IMG/VR virus record: IMGVR_UViG_3300048928_000204
Coordinates: 1-21,482 of that record
Length of the DNA stretch: 21,482 nucleotides
Direction: 5' to 3' (one strand)
Source of the DNA: a virus
Part shown: positions 7,823-14,957 of the stretch, one piece after another
Numbering within the stretch: position 1 is the stretch's first letter
Layout: each line of letters opens with the position of its first letter
The notes under the pieces: generated by a model
Seen by the model: only the letters and a program-made list of their open reading frames with translations
The model's database searches: none
Told to the model about the DNA's origin: nothing
Made by a program: the position numbers and the translations under genes

Positions 7823-7847
7823 AAAAAACCCCGTCAATGCGGGGCTT
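7823..7847 (-). terminator. Intrinsic terminator before the tail fibre gene
   Basis: On the minus strand, CCCCG (7844-7840) and CGGGG (7833-7829) pair across a six-base loop, extended by A-T and G-T pairs, and TTTTTTA follows (7828-7822). It lies between the DUF6453-like gene and the fibre gene. The fibre ribosome site begins only about 10 bases after the T tract, leaving no room for a new promoter. Confidence 0.75.
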
Positions 7848-7862
7848 TTGGGTGGGGTTGTA

Positions 7863-8810
7863 TCAATACATTGCGGGGATGATGGGAATACTCATTCCGG
7901 TATATCTCTCGCCGGTCACAGAATATTTGTCTGTCCATCGGGAACGGACACGGCCATTTCCACATTTTACCGAGTTCCCGCTCATCACCAGTCCCTTGGA
8001 TCGCATGTTGCACCACCCGCTGGCTGTTGAAGAGATGAAACCATAGGAGCCAAGCGCAATCATGCTGTTGCCAATATCGACCCAGCTATTGCCCGGTGAA
8101 TAAAACTGATTGCGGAATATAAATGGACGGCGGGTAGTGGAGAAAGTGCACTGGCCAGCAGCGTTGATGAAATTTAATCCTCTCCCCGGTACAGGTGCCT
8201 GAACCGCAAAAATTGCAATATCGACATTTACAGAACGGACAATATCGTCATAGCCCGTATAATCCTGCCGGGAGTAAATATTATTGCCATCACATTCAAG
8301 CGTAGCTGCGCTGTCATTCCAGCGTGCAAAAACGAGCCCTTTGGCCGGAAGCGTGTAAGTACCATTTACATTGACCGTCCCACTGAAAACACAGGAAGCA
8401 ACGCGGCTGACATCAGTGATCGCAATAAAGTCTGTCGAGTCCTCAATGAGCAAACCACGGTTTCCACTCTGCCCTGCCGGTAAAATCTGCCAGACTGTGC
8501 CGGGAAATGTTTTATCTTTCCCCCAACCATCTGATGACCAGACTCTCTGAGTCAGGGTTCCGTTGCCGTTATTGGTTATACCGTCAAGAACCATAATCGT
8601 TGTGATCAGATTCGGCGAGCGAGTCACATTCACAACCGAGTTTGATGGAATGAAAAATGGGGTCGCCCCGGCAACAAAGCCCTGAACAGTCATGGTCTGC
8701 TGGCCCCATGCCTCTACCGCCTCCCCGCCATACGACGGACATTTCATTCCGGCAGTGATGGTCATTGCGGGACGCCCGTCATTCAAATCAATATAAAGCC
8801 CCCTGGCCAT
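7863..8810 (-). CDS. DUF6453-like phage protein between J and the fibre
   Basis: A 315-residue protein that I place with the DUF6453-type proteins found after J in N15-like and other lambdoid phages; function is not established. It is rich in G, N, S and aromatic residues, with beta-rich spacing, no signal peptide and no membrane segment. This fits a virion protein at the tail tip or an adsorption protein. The ATG at 8810 overlaps the J stop (TGATG), and GGGAG lies eight bases upstream, so it is translationally coupled to J. A TTG one codon earlier is less likely. Six or so cysteines are scattered through it (for example SYGG preceded by KCP, and SGWCNM and VKCGNG near the end). A terminator follows directly. 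Confidence 0.7.
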   Translation of the reverse strand: MARGLYIDLNDGRPAMTITAGMKCPSYGGEAVEAWGQQTMTVQGFVAGATPFFIPSNSVVNVTRSPNLITTIMVLDGITNNGNGTLTQRVWSSDGWGKDKTFPGTVWQILPAGQSGNRGLLIEDSTDFIAITDVSRVASCVFSGTVNVNGTYTLPAKGLVFARWNDSAATLECDGNNIYSRQDYTGYDDIVRSVNVDIAIFAVQAPVPGRGLNFINAAGQCTFSTTRRPFIFRNQFYSPGNSWVDIGNSMIALGSYGFISSTASGWCNMRSKGLVMSGNSVKCGNGRVRSRWTDKYSVTGERYTGMSIPIIPAMY

Positions 8811-11800
8811 CAAAATTCTCCCAGAACAATGCGCCCGCCGTTCGACAAACTGACAGTGACACCGTTGTTATTGATCGTGACGCCTCCAGTTGAGTTGGTA
8901 AATCCAAACTGACCATTTTGGGCATAAACCCCGCCACGAACCGTCACATTATTGAATTCAGCAGAACCATTCTTGTTGATAGTCCAGCCTGCTGTGCCCG
9001 CACTGTAATTATTCGACTGAATGACATTGCCAATCTTGGCATTCGTGATCGTGCCATCCTGAATAAAACCTGAGCTGATAAAGACCTGACCATTAACTAC
9101 CGCGAAGGGTGAATACTGACTGTCACCGCTGCCGCTCATCAGAACGAACTGATTAGCGTTAAAGCCAACCCTGGTTATTACCGGTTTCCCTGCCTCCGCC
9201 AGAACGGCAATCGACATCCCTGCGTTGTACATTACGCCATTAATCCTGACCCCCGTTTTCAGCGTATAAATGGCTGATGCGCCGGTGGCGTCAACGACTG
9301 CAGTCAGCTTGTCTTCAAGAGCTGCCGTCACATCGTTAAACTGCGCCTGCACCTGGGTGGACATTTCAGCCATTGCCTTATCAACTTCAGCAATAGTCGT
9401 TTTTACAACCAGAATATCGGCACGCACTTCCCCGTATTGCGCCCACTGATGCTCAACTGTTCCGTGGTTCGCCAGGGCGTTCTGCAGAATTCCCTCAATG
9501 TTGGTATCGATGTCTCCAGTGAGGCGCTCCCCATCAGCAGAGGTAAGAAAATCGTCTGCTATATCCCCCAGATAATCATCGGCGTTATCGTTTGACATAC
9601 CCCTTACCCAGTCGGTATATCCGGACTCGTTACCTGTTCTGTCGACCAACTGCGCGCGGTACCAGAATTCCTGCCCGGCTTTAAGGCCGAGCTGGGTGTA
9701 TTCCGCAGATGGATAAGGCACGTCTGAGAGCAGGAGTGGATCCGAAAAGTCACTGTTGGCGGTATACTGAATTTCCGTTTTTAGCGTATCGCCAGTGTTT
9801 GCCGGGAAGCCCCAGTTAAGAAGAATGCCCCAGTTAATACCCGTGGCCGTGAATCCTACTGGCTTAGGTGGGTTTCCTACTTTGCCCGTCAGTGTCTTCT
9901 CTTCCGAATATCCCCATCCTGAGGAAATTTCAGCGGCATTGATAGCACGCACGCGCACCAGATAGCGTCCGGCGTAAATCCCCGGGACGTCGAATGACGT
10001 GGTGGAGCTGCGCGGCACGTTAACCCAGTTCCCGTCATTGCGGCGCCATTGCGCTTCATAGGCGATAGCGTTCTGCGCCTGGTCCCAGCTCACGCGCATG
10101 GTCTCAACGCTGATATTTTGCTGCACCACGGAAAACGAGCTGATCACGATGTTCGAAGGCGGCGACTGGTTACCCGGCGGGATCACACTCACCGGCCGCT
10201 GGTCAATGATGGCTCCGGTATCAATACGGTCATATTTATCCGGGTCGTGCCATGCGGCGGTAATCGAGAAAGTGCCATTATCGTTATCTGAAACGCTGAC
10301 AACACGATACTGCTGCGCGTAAAGCTCGTCAGATTCAACCACCCAAACAGCTTCGGTCTGTGGGGTCTCACTGTATGCAGTAGTGACTGTGACTGATTGG
10401 CCGTTCACAGCCTGAATGGTCCTGCTCTGCGACGCTCCGGAAGGTAGGTTGAGAATAAGGCGATCACCTGCTGCCGCATCTGCCACGCGGTCAAGTTTGA
10501 TAACGCGACCGTTAACGGCGCTGATGCGGCCTCCCATAACCTTTCCGGAAAGCAGTTCGTCAGCCACGGCGATGATGTAGCCCGGCTGTGGTATGTTTCC
10601 ATCCAGGCCGACATCGAACGAAACAACACGGTCTTTATTGTTGGTGAGGATGCCCCAGCGGCCTTTTCTGTTTGCTTCTGATTGCCGGGTGCATCCGATA
10701 GCCGTCATCTCCAGTTGATTAAAGCCGTAACGTGCCACCAGCGCCTGCTCAAATACGGGCTCCATCGCGTCAGCGTAGGCGTTATCCGGATCGGACCAGG
10801 ATACCAGCGCTGTGGTGTATCGGGTTTTAGTGGTGCTGCCCGAATAGGTGAAGCGACCGTCAATAACGTTCGCGCGCGTATAGCTGTAATCAACATCACG
10901 TGGCATGTCAGCCAGGGCAACGATCTGATCCCCGCCCCAGTAAGTCATGCCGCGGAAGATAGCGGCAAAATCACGCAACACAGTGTAAGCGTCGTTACGG
11001 TCCTGGATATAGACGTTGCAGGTATACCGTGGTTCAGTACCGCTTCCGCCTTTGCCGTCCGGTACCTGCTGATCGCAATACTGAGCCACCTGATACAACG
11101 TCCATTTATCGATGTTAGCCGCAGTAAGCCGGTTACCTAGGCCGAAACGATCGGTAACCACCAGATCGTAAAAAATCCACGCCGGGTTATCCGTCCATGC
11201 CCATTTAAACGCCCCGGTCCATGTACTGCTATAGGTTCGGGTTTCAGGGTCATAAGTATCAGGAACACGGATAACACGTCCGCGGGGCTCACAGGAGATC
11301 TGCGGGATTGAGCCGTTAAACTGGCTGGAGTCGAATTCAATGTACAGCAGCGCGGTGTTCGGATAGCGCAACTTGGCGTCGATCACCTCAGTGAAGCTCT
11401 GCAGTGTCATCGTGTCGCCAATCTTCGCGCTGTTAGCATCGGCTGTAACCTTACGCAGTCTGATAGTCCAGGTACTGCCAGCCTGAGGTAAATCAATTCG
11501 GTGGCTACGCTCGTAACCAGAGGTTGTTTTCCCGGTCACGCAGGTATTGAGTACCGTCTGCCATGTTCCACCGTCCGTCTGCAGGTCGATAGCATAGTTG
11601 ATCGAATAGCCGACCAAATCCCCGTCATCTTCCTGTTTAAACAGAGACGGCCATTTCAGACGCAGGCGTACTGCCGAGAGCTTGGTGTTAGTGAAAGTGC
11701 GTGTCCATGCGGTAACACTGGAAATTTCAGTACCCATGCTGATTTCGTTTTCGGTACCGGGAATACCCTGAATGTAATTTTGCGCCTGCGTTCCCGCGCG

Positions 11801-12028
11801 AAACTCCCACGTCACGCCGCTGAAGTTTTGTAAGCCGTCGGCGTTCTCCAGCGCCGTTCCGTCCAGGTAAATATCTTTGCCGGTTAGCAGCCCTGCAAAC
11901 TCCCCTTCCCCAAGCGCAACGAGGATTTTAGCCTTCGCAACAGATTGCAGATCATCTGGCTGTTCGGTAGGAGTGCGGGAACTGGAGCTTCCGCCCTTGC
12001 GGCCCTTCAACACTTTTTCTGTACCCAT
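8810..12028 (-). CDS. J: Host specificity protein J (central tail tip fibre)
   Basis: A 1072-residue homologue of lambda gpJ (1132 residues), the trimeric tail tip protein that contacts the receptor and triggers DNA release. Residues 1-600 match the conserved hub: KGRKGGSSSSRTPTEQPDDL at the start, EPRGRVIRVPDTYDP (about 247-261), GRWGILTNNKDRVVSFDVG, and HDPDKYDRID near 594-603. Two fibronectin type III-like domains follow (about 620-715 and 718-810), then a helical stretch (about 815-905). A DUF1983-type C-terminal region comes next (about 910-1025; SGFIQDGTITNAKIGN), and a short strand-rich end that probably sets host range. ATG at 12028 has no strong ribosome site (only GGGCG) and lies just past a terminator. 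The stop overlaps the next gene. Confidence 0.95.
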   Translation of the reverse strand: MGTEKVLKGRKGGSSSSRTPTEQPDDLQSVAKAKILVALGEGEFAGLLTGKDIYLDGTALENADGLQNFSGVTWEFRAGTQAQNYIQGIPGTENEISMGTEISSVTAWTRTFTNTKLSAVRLRLKWPSLFKQEDDGDLVGYSINYAIDLQTDGGTWQTVLNTCVTGKTTSGYERSHRIDLPQAGSTWTIRLRKVTADANSAKIGDTMTLQSFTEVIDAKLRYPNTALLYIEFDSSQFNGSIPQISCEPRGRVIRVPDTYDPETRTYSSTWTGAFKWAWTDNPAWIFYDLVVTDRFGLGNRLTAANIDKWTLYQVAQYCDQQVPDGKGGSGTEPRYTCNVYIQDRNDAYTVLRDFAAIFRGMTYWGGDQIVALADMPRDVDYSYTRANVIDGRFTYSGSTTKTRYTTALVSWSDPDNAYADAMEPVFEQALVARYGFNQLEMTAIGCTRQSEANRKGRWGILTNNKDRVVSFDVGLDGNIPQPGYIIAVADELLSGKVMGGRISAVNGRVIKLDRVADAAAGDRLILNLPSGASQSRTIQAVNGQSVTVTTAYSETPQTEAVWVVESDELYAQQYRVVSVSDNDNGTFSITAAWHDPDKYDRIDTGAIIDQRPVSVIPPGNQSPPSNIVISSFSVVQQNISVETMRVSWDQAQNAIAYEAQWRRNDGNWVNVPRSSTTSFDVPGIYAGRYLVRVRAINAAEISSGWGYSEEKTLTGKVGNPPKPVGFTATGINWGILLNWGFPANTGDTLKTEIQYTANSDFSDPLLLSDVPYPSAEYTQLGLKAGQEFWYRAQLVDRTGNESGYTDWVRGMSNDNADDYLGDIADDFLTSADGERLTGDIDTNIEGILQNALANHGTVEHQWAQYGEVRADILVVKTTIAEVDKAMAEMSTQVQAQFNDVTAALEDKLTAVVDATGASAIYTLKTGVRINGVMYNAGMSIAVLAEAGKPVITRVGFNANQFVLMSGSGDSQYSPFAVVNGQVFISSGFIQDGTITNAKIGNVIQSNNYSAGTAGWTINKNGSAEFNNVTVRGGVYAQNGQFGFTNSTGGVTINNNGVTVSLSNGGRIVLGEF

Positions 12029-12039
12029 ATTGCGCCCAT

Positions 12040-12063
12040 AAAAAAAGCCACCCGAAGGCGGCC
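12040..12063 (-). terminator. Intrinsic terminator between I and J
   Basis: On the minus strand GCCGCC (12062-12057) pairs with GGTGGC (12052-12047) with one G-T pair, closed by a TTCG tetraloop and followed by seven T (12046-12040). It lies in the 53-base gap between the I stop and the J start. J transcription therefore depends on antitermination or leakage. Confidence 0.7.
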
Positions 12064-12081
12064 TGAAAAAAGGTTTGTTAT

Positions 12082-12696
12082 CTACTGCTGATCTTCAACA
12101 TAAATTCCGGCAGAAATAATCGCTCCGCCGATTCGCCTGCGACCGTAGAGAAGTGGTACCGGGTAACCCTGAGCCGCGGTGTTTGTCACGCCACCGAAAG
12201 CGTATGATGCGCGGTTATCTGCACTCTGTTTGCTGGCCAGCCCGGTTGGCTGAGGAGAAAGCATTTGCACAACCCCGCCGACCATCATCGCCGCACCAAA
12301 TTGTGCGACACCATACCCGGCTGCAGATAACGTACCTGCTGAAAAATAGCCGACAGCCACCCCGACAACGACCAGCACTGCGCCAAGGATTGTTTGTAAT
12401 ACCCCCGCTTTTTTACTACCAATGATTACCGGAACGATGCGGATAACCTCACCGGTAACCGGAAAGCCAAGATCATCCTCACCAATGTTTCTTTTACCCT
12501 TAAATACAGAGTATGTAAGCCCGCGACGCTGGCTGGAAATCATAAACTGCTCAAATCCGGGAATGGTCTTCGCGAGTGCAACACCAGCCTCGCTCACACG
12601 GGAAATCAGGCGATGGTGAACTTTTCCAAACGTTTTACCAAGAACTCCGCCAAGTTCAATTCGACTCATAACCTCTTTCATACAATTTCCACACAT
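12082..12696 (-). CDS. I: Tail tip assembly protein I
   Basis: A 204-residue homologue of lambda gpI, needed for tail tip assembly. The N-terminal part has the usual ubiquitin-like layout. Residues ~105-150 hold two hydrophobic segments (TILGAVLVVVGVAVGYFSAG and GAAMMVGGVVQMLSP), and the family C-terminus is present (AQGYPVPLLYGRRRIGGAIIS). The start is uncertain. The first ATG (12696) lies directly in the T tract of a terminator without a proper ribosome site. ATG at 12681 has GGA six bases before it, and ATG at 12669 has GAGG very close. I favour 12681, which would remove MCGNC. It sits between the lipoprotein moron and J. Confidence 0.88.
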   Translation of the reverse strand: MCGNCMKEVMSRIELGGVLGKTFGKVHHRLISRVSEAGVALAKTIPGFEQFMISSQRRGLTYSVFKGKRNIGEDDLGFPVTGEVIRIVPVIIGSKKAGVLQTILGAVLVVVGVAVGYFSAGTLSAAGYGVAQFGAAMMVGGVVQMLSPQPTGLASKQSADNRASYAFGGVTNTAAQGYPVPLLYGRRRIGGAIISAGIYVEDQQ

Positions 12697-12718
12697 AAAA
12701 AAACCGCCGAAGCGGTTT
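12697..12718 (-). terminator. Intrinsic terminator of the lipoprotein moron
   Basis: On the minus strand AAACCGC (12718-12712) pairs perfectly with GCGGTTT (12707-12701) around a TTCG tetraloop, and further T's run to 12697. It begins six bases after the lipoprotein stop and ends at the first possible start of I. Confidence 0.88.
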
Positions 12719-12723
12719 AAATA

Positions 12724-13053
12724 TCAATTTTGTGCAGCTTTACCGCCGGTACACTGATATTCGACAGATACGTTGGACATAATACAACTCCCAAAACCAT
12801 CCATCTGTCCACACTGGCTAGTTTGTCCGCCAAAAGGTTCTGCACCTTCATATCCCCAAGTTTTACATTTTTGGGCGGCTAAAGATGCGGCTTGATTAAG
12901 GTCAACAACAGGCTTTTCAAATTGACCGACTGTATAACCCATTCTCACAGTACCATCGGCCTTGCTTCCCCCCATAGGGACCATTTCCTTTCGAACCGCG
13001 CAACCAGATAAAATCATGGTAGTTAAAACTATCAGGACTATTTTCTTCATCAT
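12724..13053 (-). CDS. YecR-like lipoprotein, phage moron
   Basis: A 109-residue predicted lipoprotein. MMKK, a hydrophobic stretch and the lipobox LSGC at 15-18 give a signal peptidase II site at C18. Alanine at the +2 position suggests outer-membrane sorting. The mature part resembles the YecR-like lipoprotein family: CKTWGYEGAEPFGG, then three more cysteines ending VEYQCTGG; the four could form two disulfides. Family function is not established. It lies between K and I, which are adjacent in lambda, and has its own extended -10 promoter upstream and a perfect terminator downstream. This fits a lysogen-expressed 'moron', like lambda bor, that modifies the cell envelope, possibly excluding other phages. 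AAGGG six bases before the first ATG supports the start. Confidence 0.85.
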   Translation of the reverse strand: MMKKIVLIVLTTMILSGCAVRKEMVPMGGSKADGTVRMGYTVGQFEKPVVDLNQAASLAAQKCKTWGYEGAEPFGGQTSQCGQMDGFGSCIMSNVSVEYQCTGGKAAQN

Positions 13054-13080
13054 TTATTTCCCTTAATTACAATCGGAAAT

Positions 13081-13108
13081 ATCTTAACACCATTCAATTT
13101 GGCTGCAA
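13081..13108 (-). promoter_or_regulatory. Candidate sigma-70 promoter of the lipoprotein moron
   Basis: On the minus strand TGTTAAGAT (13089-13081) is an extended -10 element (TGnTAAGAT, four of six matches in the hexamer). A weak -35, TTGCAG (13108-13103), lies 16 bases upstream. It sits in the 83-base gap between the K stop and the lipoprotein start, which is A+T rich compared with the tail genes on both sides. The gap is unexpected, because neighbouring tail genes abut or overlap. Confidence 0.5.
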
Positions 13109-13136
13109 TATAAGAATGATTTTTGATGACATAAAT

Positions 13137-13853
13137 TTAATACAGAAATAAATCTTTATAACGCAATAACTTAACTGTTCTTTCCTGCCAGTAACCGCCG
13201 TACGGCACACGCTGGCTCAGATGGCCGTACAGATGATGCAATAGCATATTGTCCTTAAGCAGGATCCCCGCATGATTCCACTTATCGGCCTGGACCTGCA
13301 TGATCACCATATCGCCAGGCCTCGGCGGTCCGTCGAATTCCCGGAAGCCGCACTCGTACCAGCAATCCTGATAAAAGTTGTCCGGATAATTGTTTTCCCA
13401 CCATGGGTAATCTACCCGGTAATCGTGCAACTCAATGCCGTGGTTTTGGCGGAAATAGCTCATGACCAGACCCCAGCAGTCAAAGTGACCAAGCACAAAC
13501 GGACGCTCCAGCAGCGGCAGTTCTCCGCGCGGCTGGATGGTACGTAAATCCCCCTCCGGCCAGCTCACGATGTGCCAGGGTAAAAGCGTTGCATCGCATT
13601 GCGCTTTATCCAGTTCGCTTGGTTGCGTCGTGGCATCAGGGTGACTGTGAGCGATGGCGATCACAGTTCCCCAGTCTTCAGCTGCTGCGTAATCTTCCGG
13701 ACAAAGCACAAAATTGTCCTCTGGCGCCGCTGCAAGATTACGGCACGGAAAATAACGTTCAACGCGGCTTTTCTGCGCCACGACGCCACAGCACTCACGA
13801 GGATATTCAGCTGCAGCATGCGCCATAATGGCATCAATGGTTTTCTGACGCAT
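13137..13853 (-). CDS. K: Tail tip assembly protein K (JAMM + NlpC/P60)
   Basis: A 238-residue homologue of lambda gpK with two enzyme-like domains. The N-terminal JAB/MPN domain has an intact JAMM signature: E20, H69-S-H71-P, S79 and D82, which normally bind zinc. The C-terminal NlpC/P60 cysteine peptidase domain begins near 115, with C126 in GHFDCWGLV, H194 in KWNHAGILL and a further H206/H207. In lambda it acts in tail tip assembly, and such domains may process tail proteins or cut peptidoglycan. The ATG lies one base after the L stop and AGGAG precedes it by six bases. All expected catalytic residues are present. Confidence 0.95.
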   Translation of the reverse strand: MRQKTIDAIMAHAAAEYPRECCGVVAQKSRVERYFPCRNLAAAPEDNFVLCPEDYAAAEDWGTVIAIAHSHPDATTQPSELDKAQCDATLLPWHIVSWPEGDLRTIQPRGELPLLERPFVLGHFDCWGLVMSYFRQNHGIELHDYRVDYPWWENNYPDNFYQDCWYECGFREFDGPPRPGDMVIMQVQADKWNHAGILLKDNMLLHHLYGHLSQRVPYGGYWQERTVKLLRYKDLFLY

Positions 13854-13854
13854 A

Positions 13855-14610
13855 TTAGCTCCTGATCAAAGACGTCCCAGGGAAGCCACCAAACGAGAGT
13901 TCGTTATTTTCGCCGAACCGAAGTTTGCAGGCCGTCAGAGTGCCGCTGCATTCATCCAGGGACGGATCGCTGACCGGGTTATTGTTTTTGTCGAAATAGT
14001 TGGTCCCGGCATAGTCGCAGCCGTCGCCGGTGCGATACTTATTCCGGATGCACCAGGTACAGAGCGAATGCAGCTGACGCGTCGGAATCATCAGTCCCTG
14101 CAGGTCCATCGGACTTGAAAGTGTGAATTCCACGGCCTCGTTTGTCTCTGCGCTTTTGGCATCGATGTAAAATACTTTCACCTTTTCCTGCGTAGGGTCT
14201 GCCGCTGGGTTCCCGTCTGGAAAATTTCGCGCATCAAGGTAGCTGGCCAACGTATCGTGGATTGTGACCTTCGCCTGCAGCAGATCATCATAGGCAAGAC
14301 AGAGTGCCGTGACAGAGCTGTCGAGGTTAGCAACCGATAATTTGGGCTGCGCGCTACCCCCACTGGTGGAAGCCTCAATCCCCTCAATCTGGCAGGGCCA
14401 CGCTTTATATTCCTGCCCCTGCCACCAGATGGATTTTGCAGGAAGTTTGCTTTCATCCCCACCAGCAGCATCAATCTCTTCTGGTGTATGCGCGATATTA
14501 TGCGCATGGAAGCAAAGTACATCTGACATACCGAAGGCAGTGCCATCGACAGTAAAAAGCCGGACAGTATTGCCCGGCTCGAGTTTTTGATAATCAGCAT
14601 GAAGGCTCAT
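13855..14610 (-). CDS. L: Minor tail protein L (Fe-S tail tip protein)
   Basis: A 251-residue homologue of lambda gpL, a tail tip protein whose C-terminal domain binds an iron-sulfur cluster in lambda. The matching part here is 180-232: HSLCTWCIRNKYRTGDGCDY, then LDECSGTLTACKLRFG. Cysteines are at 184, 187, 198, 221 and 228, so one more than the four needed for a cluster; which four serve is not clear from sequence alone. The protein ends with FGGFPGTSLIRS, typical of the family. ATG overlaps the M stop by four bases (ATGA), showing translational coupling. Confidence 0.95.
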   Translation of the reverse strand: MSLHADYQKLEPGNTVRLFTVDGTAFGMSDVLCFHAHNIAHTPEEIDAAGGDESKLPAKSIWWQGQEYKAWPCQIEGIEASTSGGSAQPKLSVANLDSSVTALCLAYDDLLQAKVTIHDTLASYLDARNFPDGNPAADPTQEKVKVFYIDAKSAETNEAVEFTLSSPMDLQGLMIPTRQLHSLCTWCIRNKYRTGDGCDYAGTNYFDKNNNPVSDPSLDECSGTLTACKLRFGENNELSFGGFPGTSLIRS

Positions 14611-14957
14611 GGTGCAAATGCCTGTTCAAACGTTGCGGTTACGGTTTCCACTTTTTTATTCAGGGTGACTCGCTTAAGGCTGTCAGCCTCAACACGCCAG
14701 AGGGCTAGATCACCACCAGGTGGAGTGAATGTGAAAGACTTGGTTTTATGCCTCCGCAGGAATGAATGAATCTCCCTGGCTATTACCGGATCGCCAGTAA
14801 AAGAAAAGGCATAATTTAGAACCTCATCGTTCAGGCCAGAACCACATACCTGCTTGTACCCATCACCGAACTGCGCCGTTCTGACTGTATCTTTGCTGCT
14901 CAGAGTGGGCTGGCTTGCTGCCTGAATCTTCCATGCAAAATGCTCTATGGCCATCAT
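14607..14957 (-). CDS. M: Minor tail protein M
   Basis: A 116-residue homologue of lambda gpM (109 residues), part of the tail tip baseplate; family features are RTAQFGDGYKQV near 26-37 and KSFTFTPPGGD near 73-83. Two ATG codons stand in tandem immediately after the H stop (TAAATGATG). AGAGG within the end of H favours the second, at 14954, by spacing. It overlaps L by four bases. Confidence 0.92.
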   Translation of the reverse strand: MMAIEHFAWKIQAASQPTLSSKDTVRTAQFGDGYKQVCGSGLNDEVLNYAFSFTGDPVIAREIHSFLRRHKTKSFTFTPPGGDLALWRVEADSLKRVTLNKKVETVTATFEQAFAP

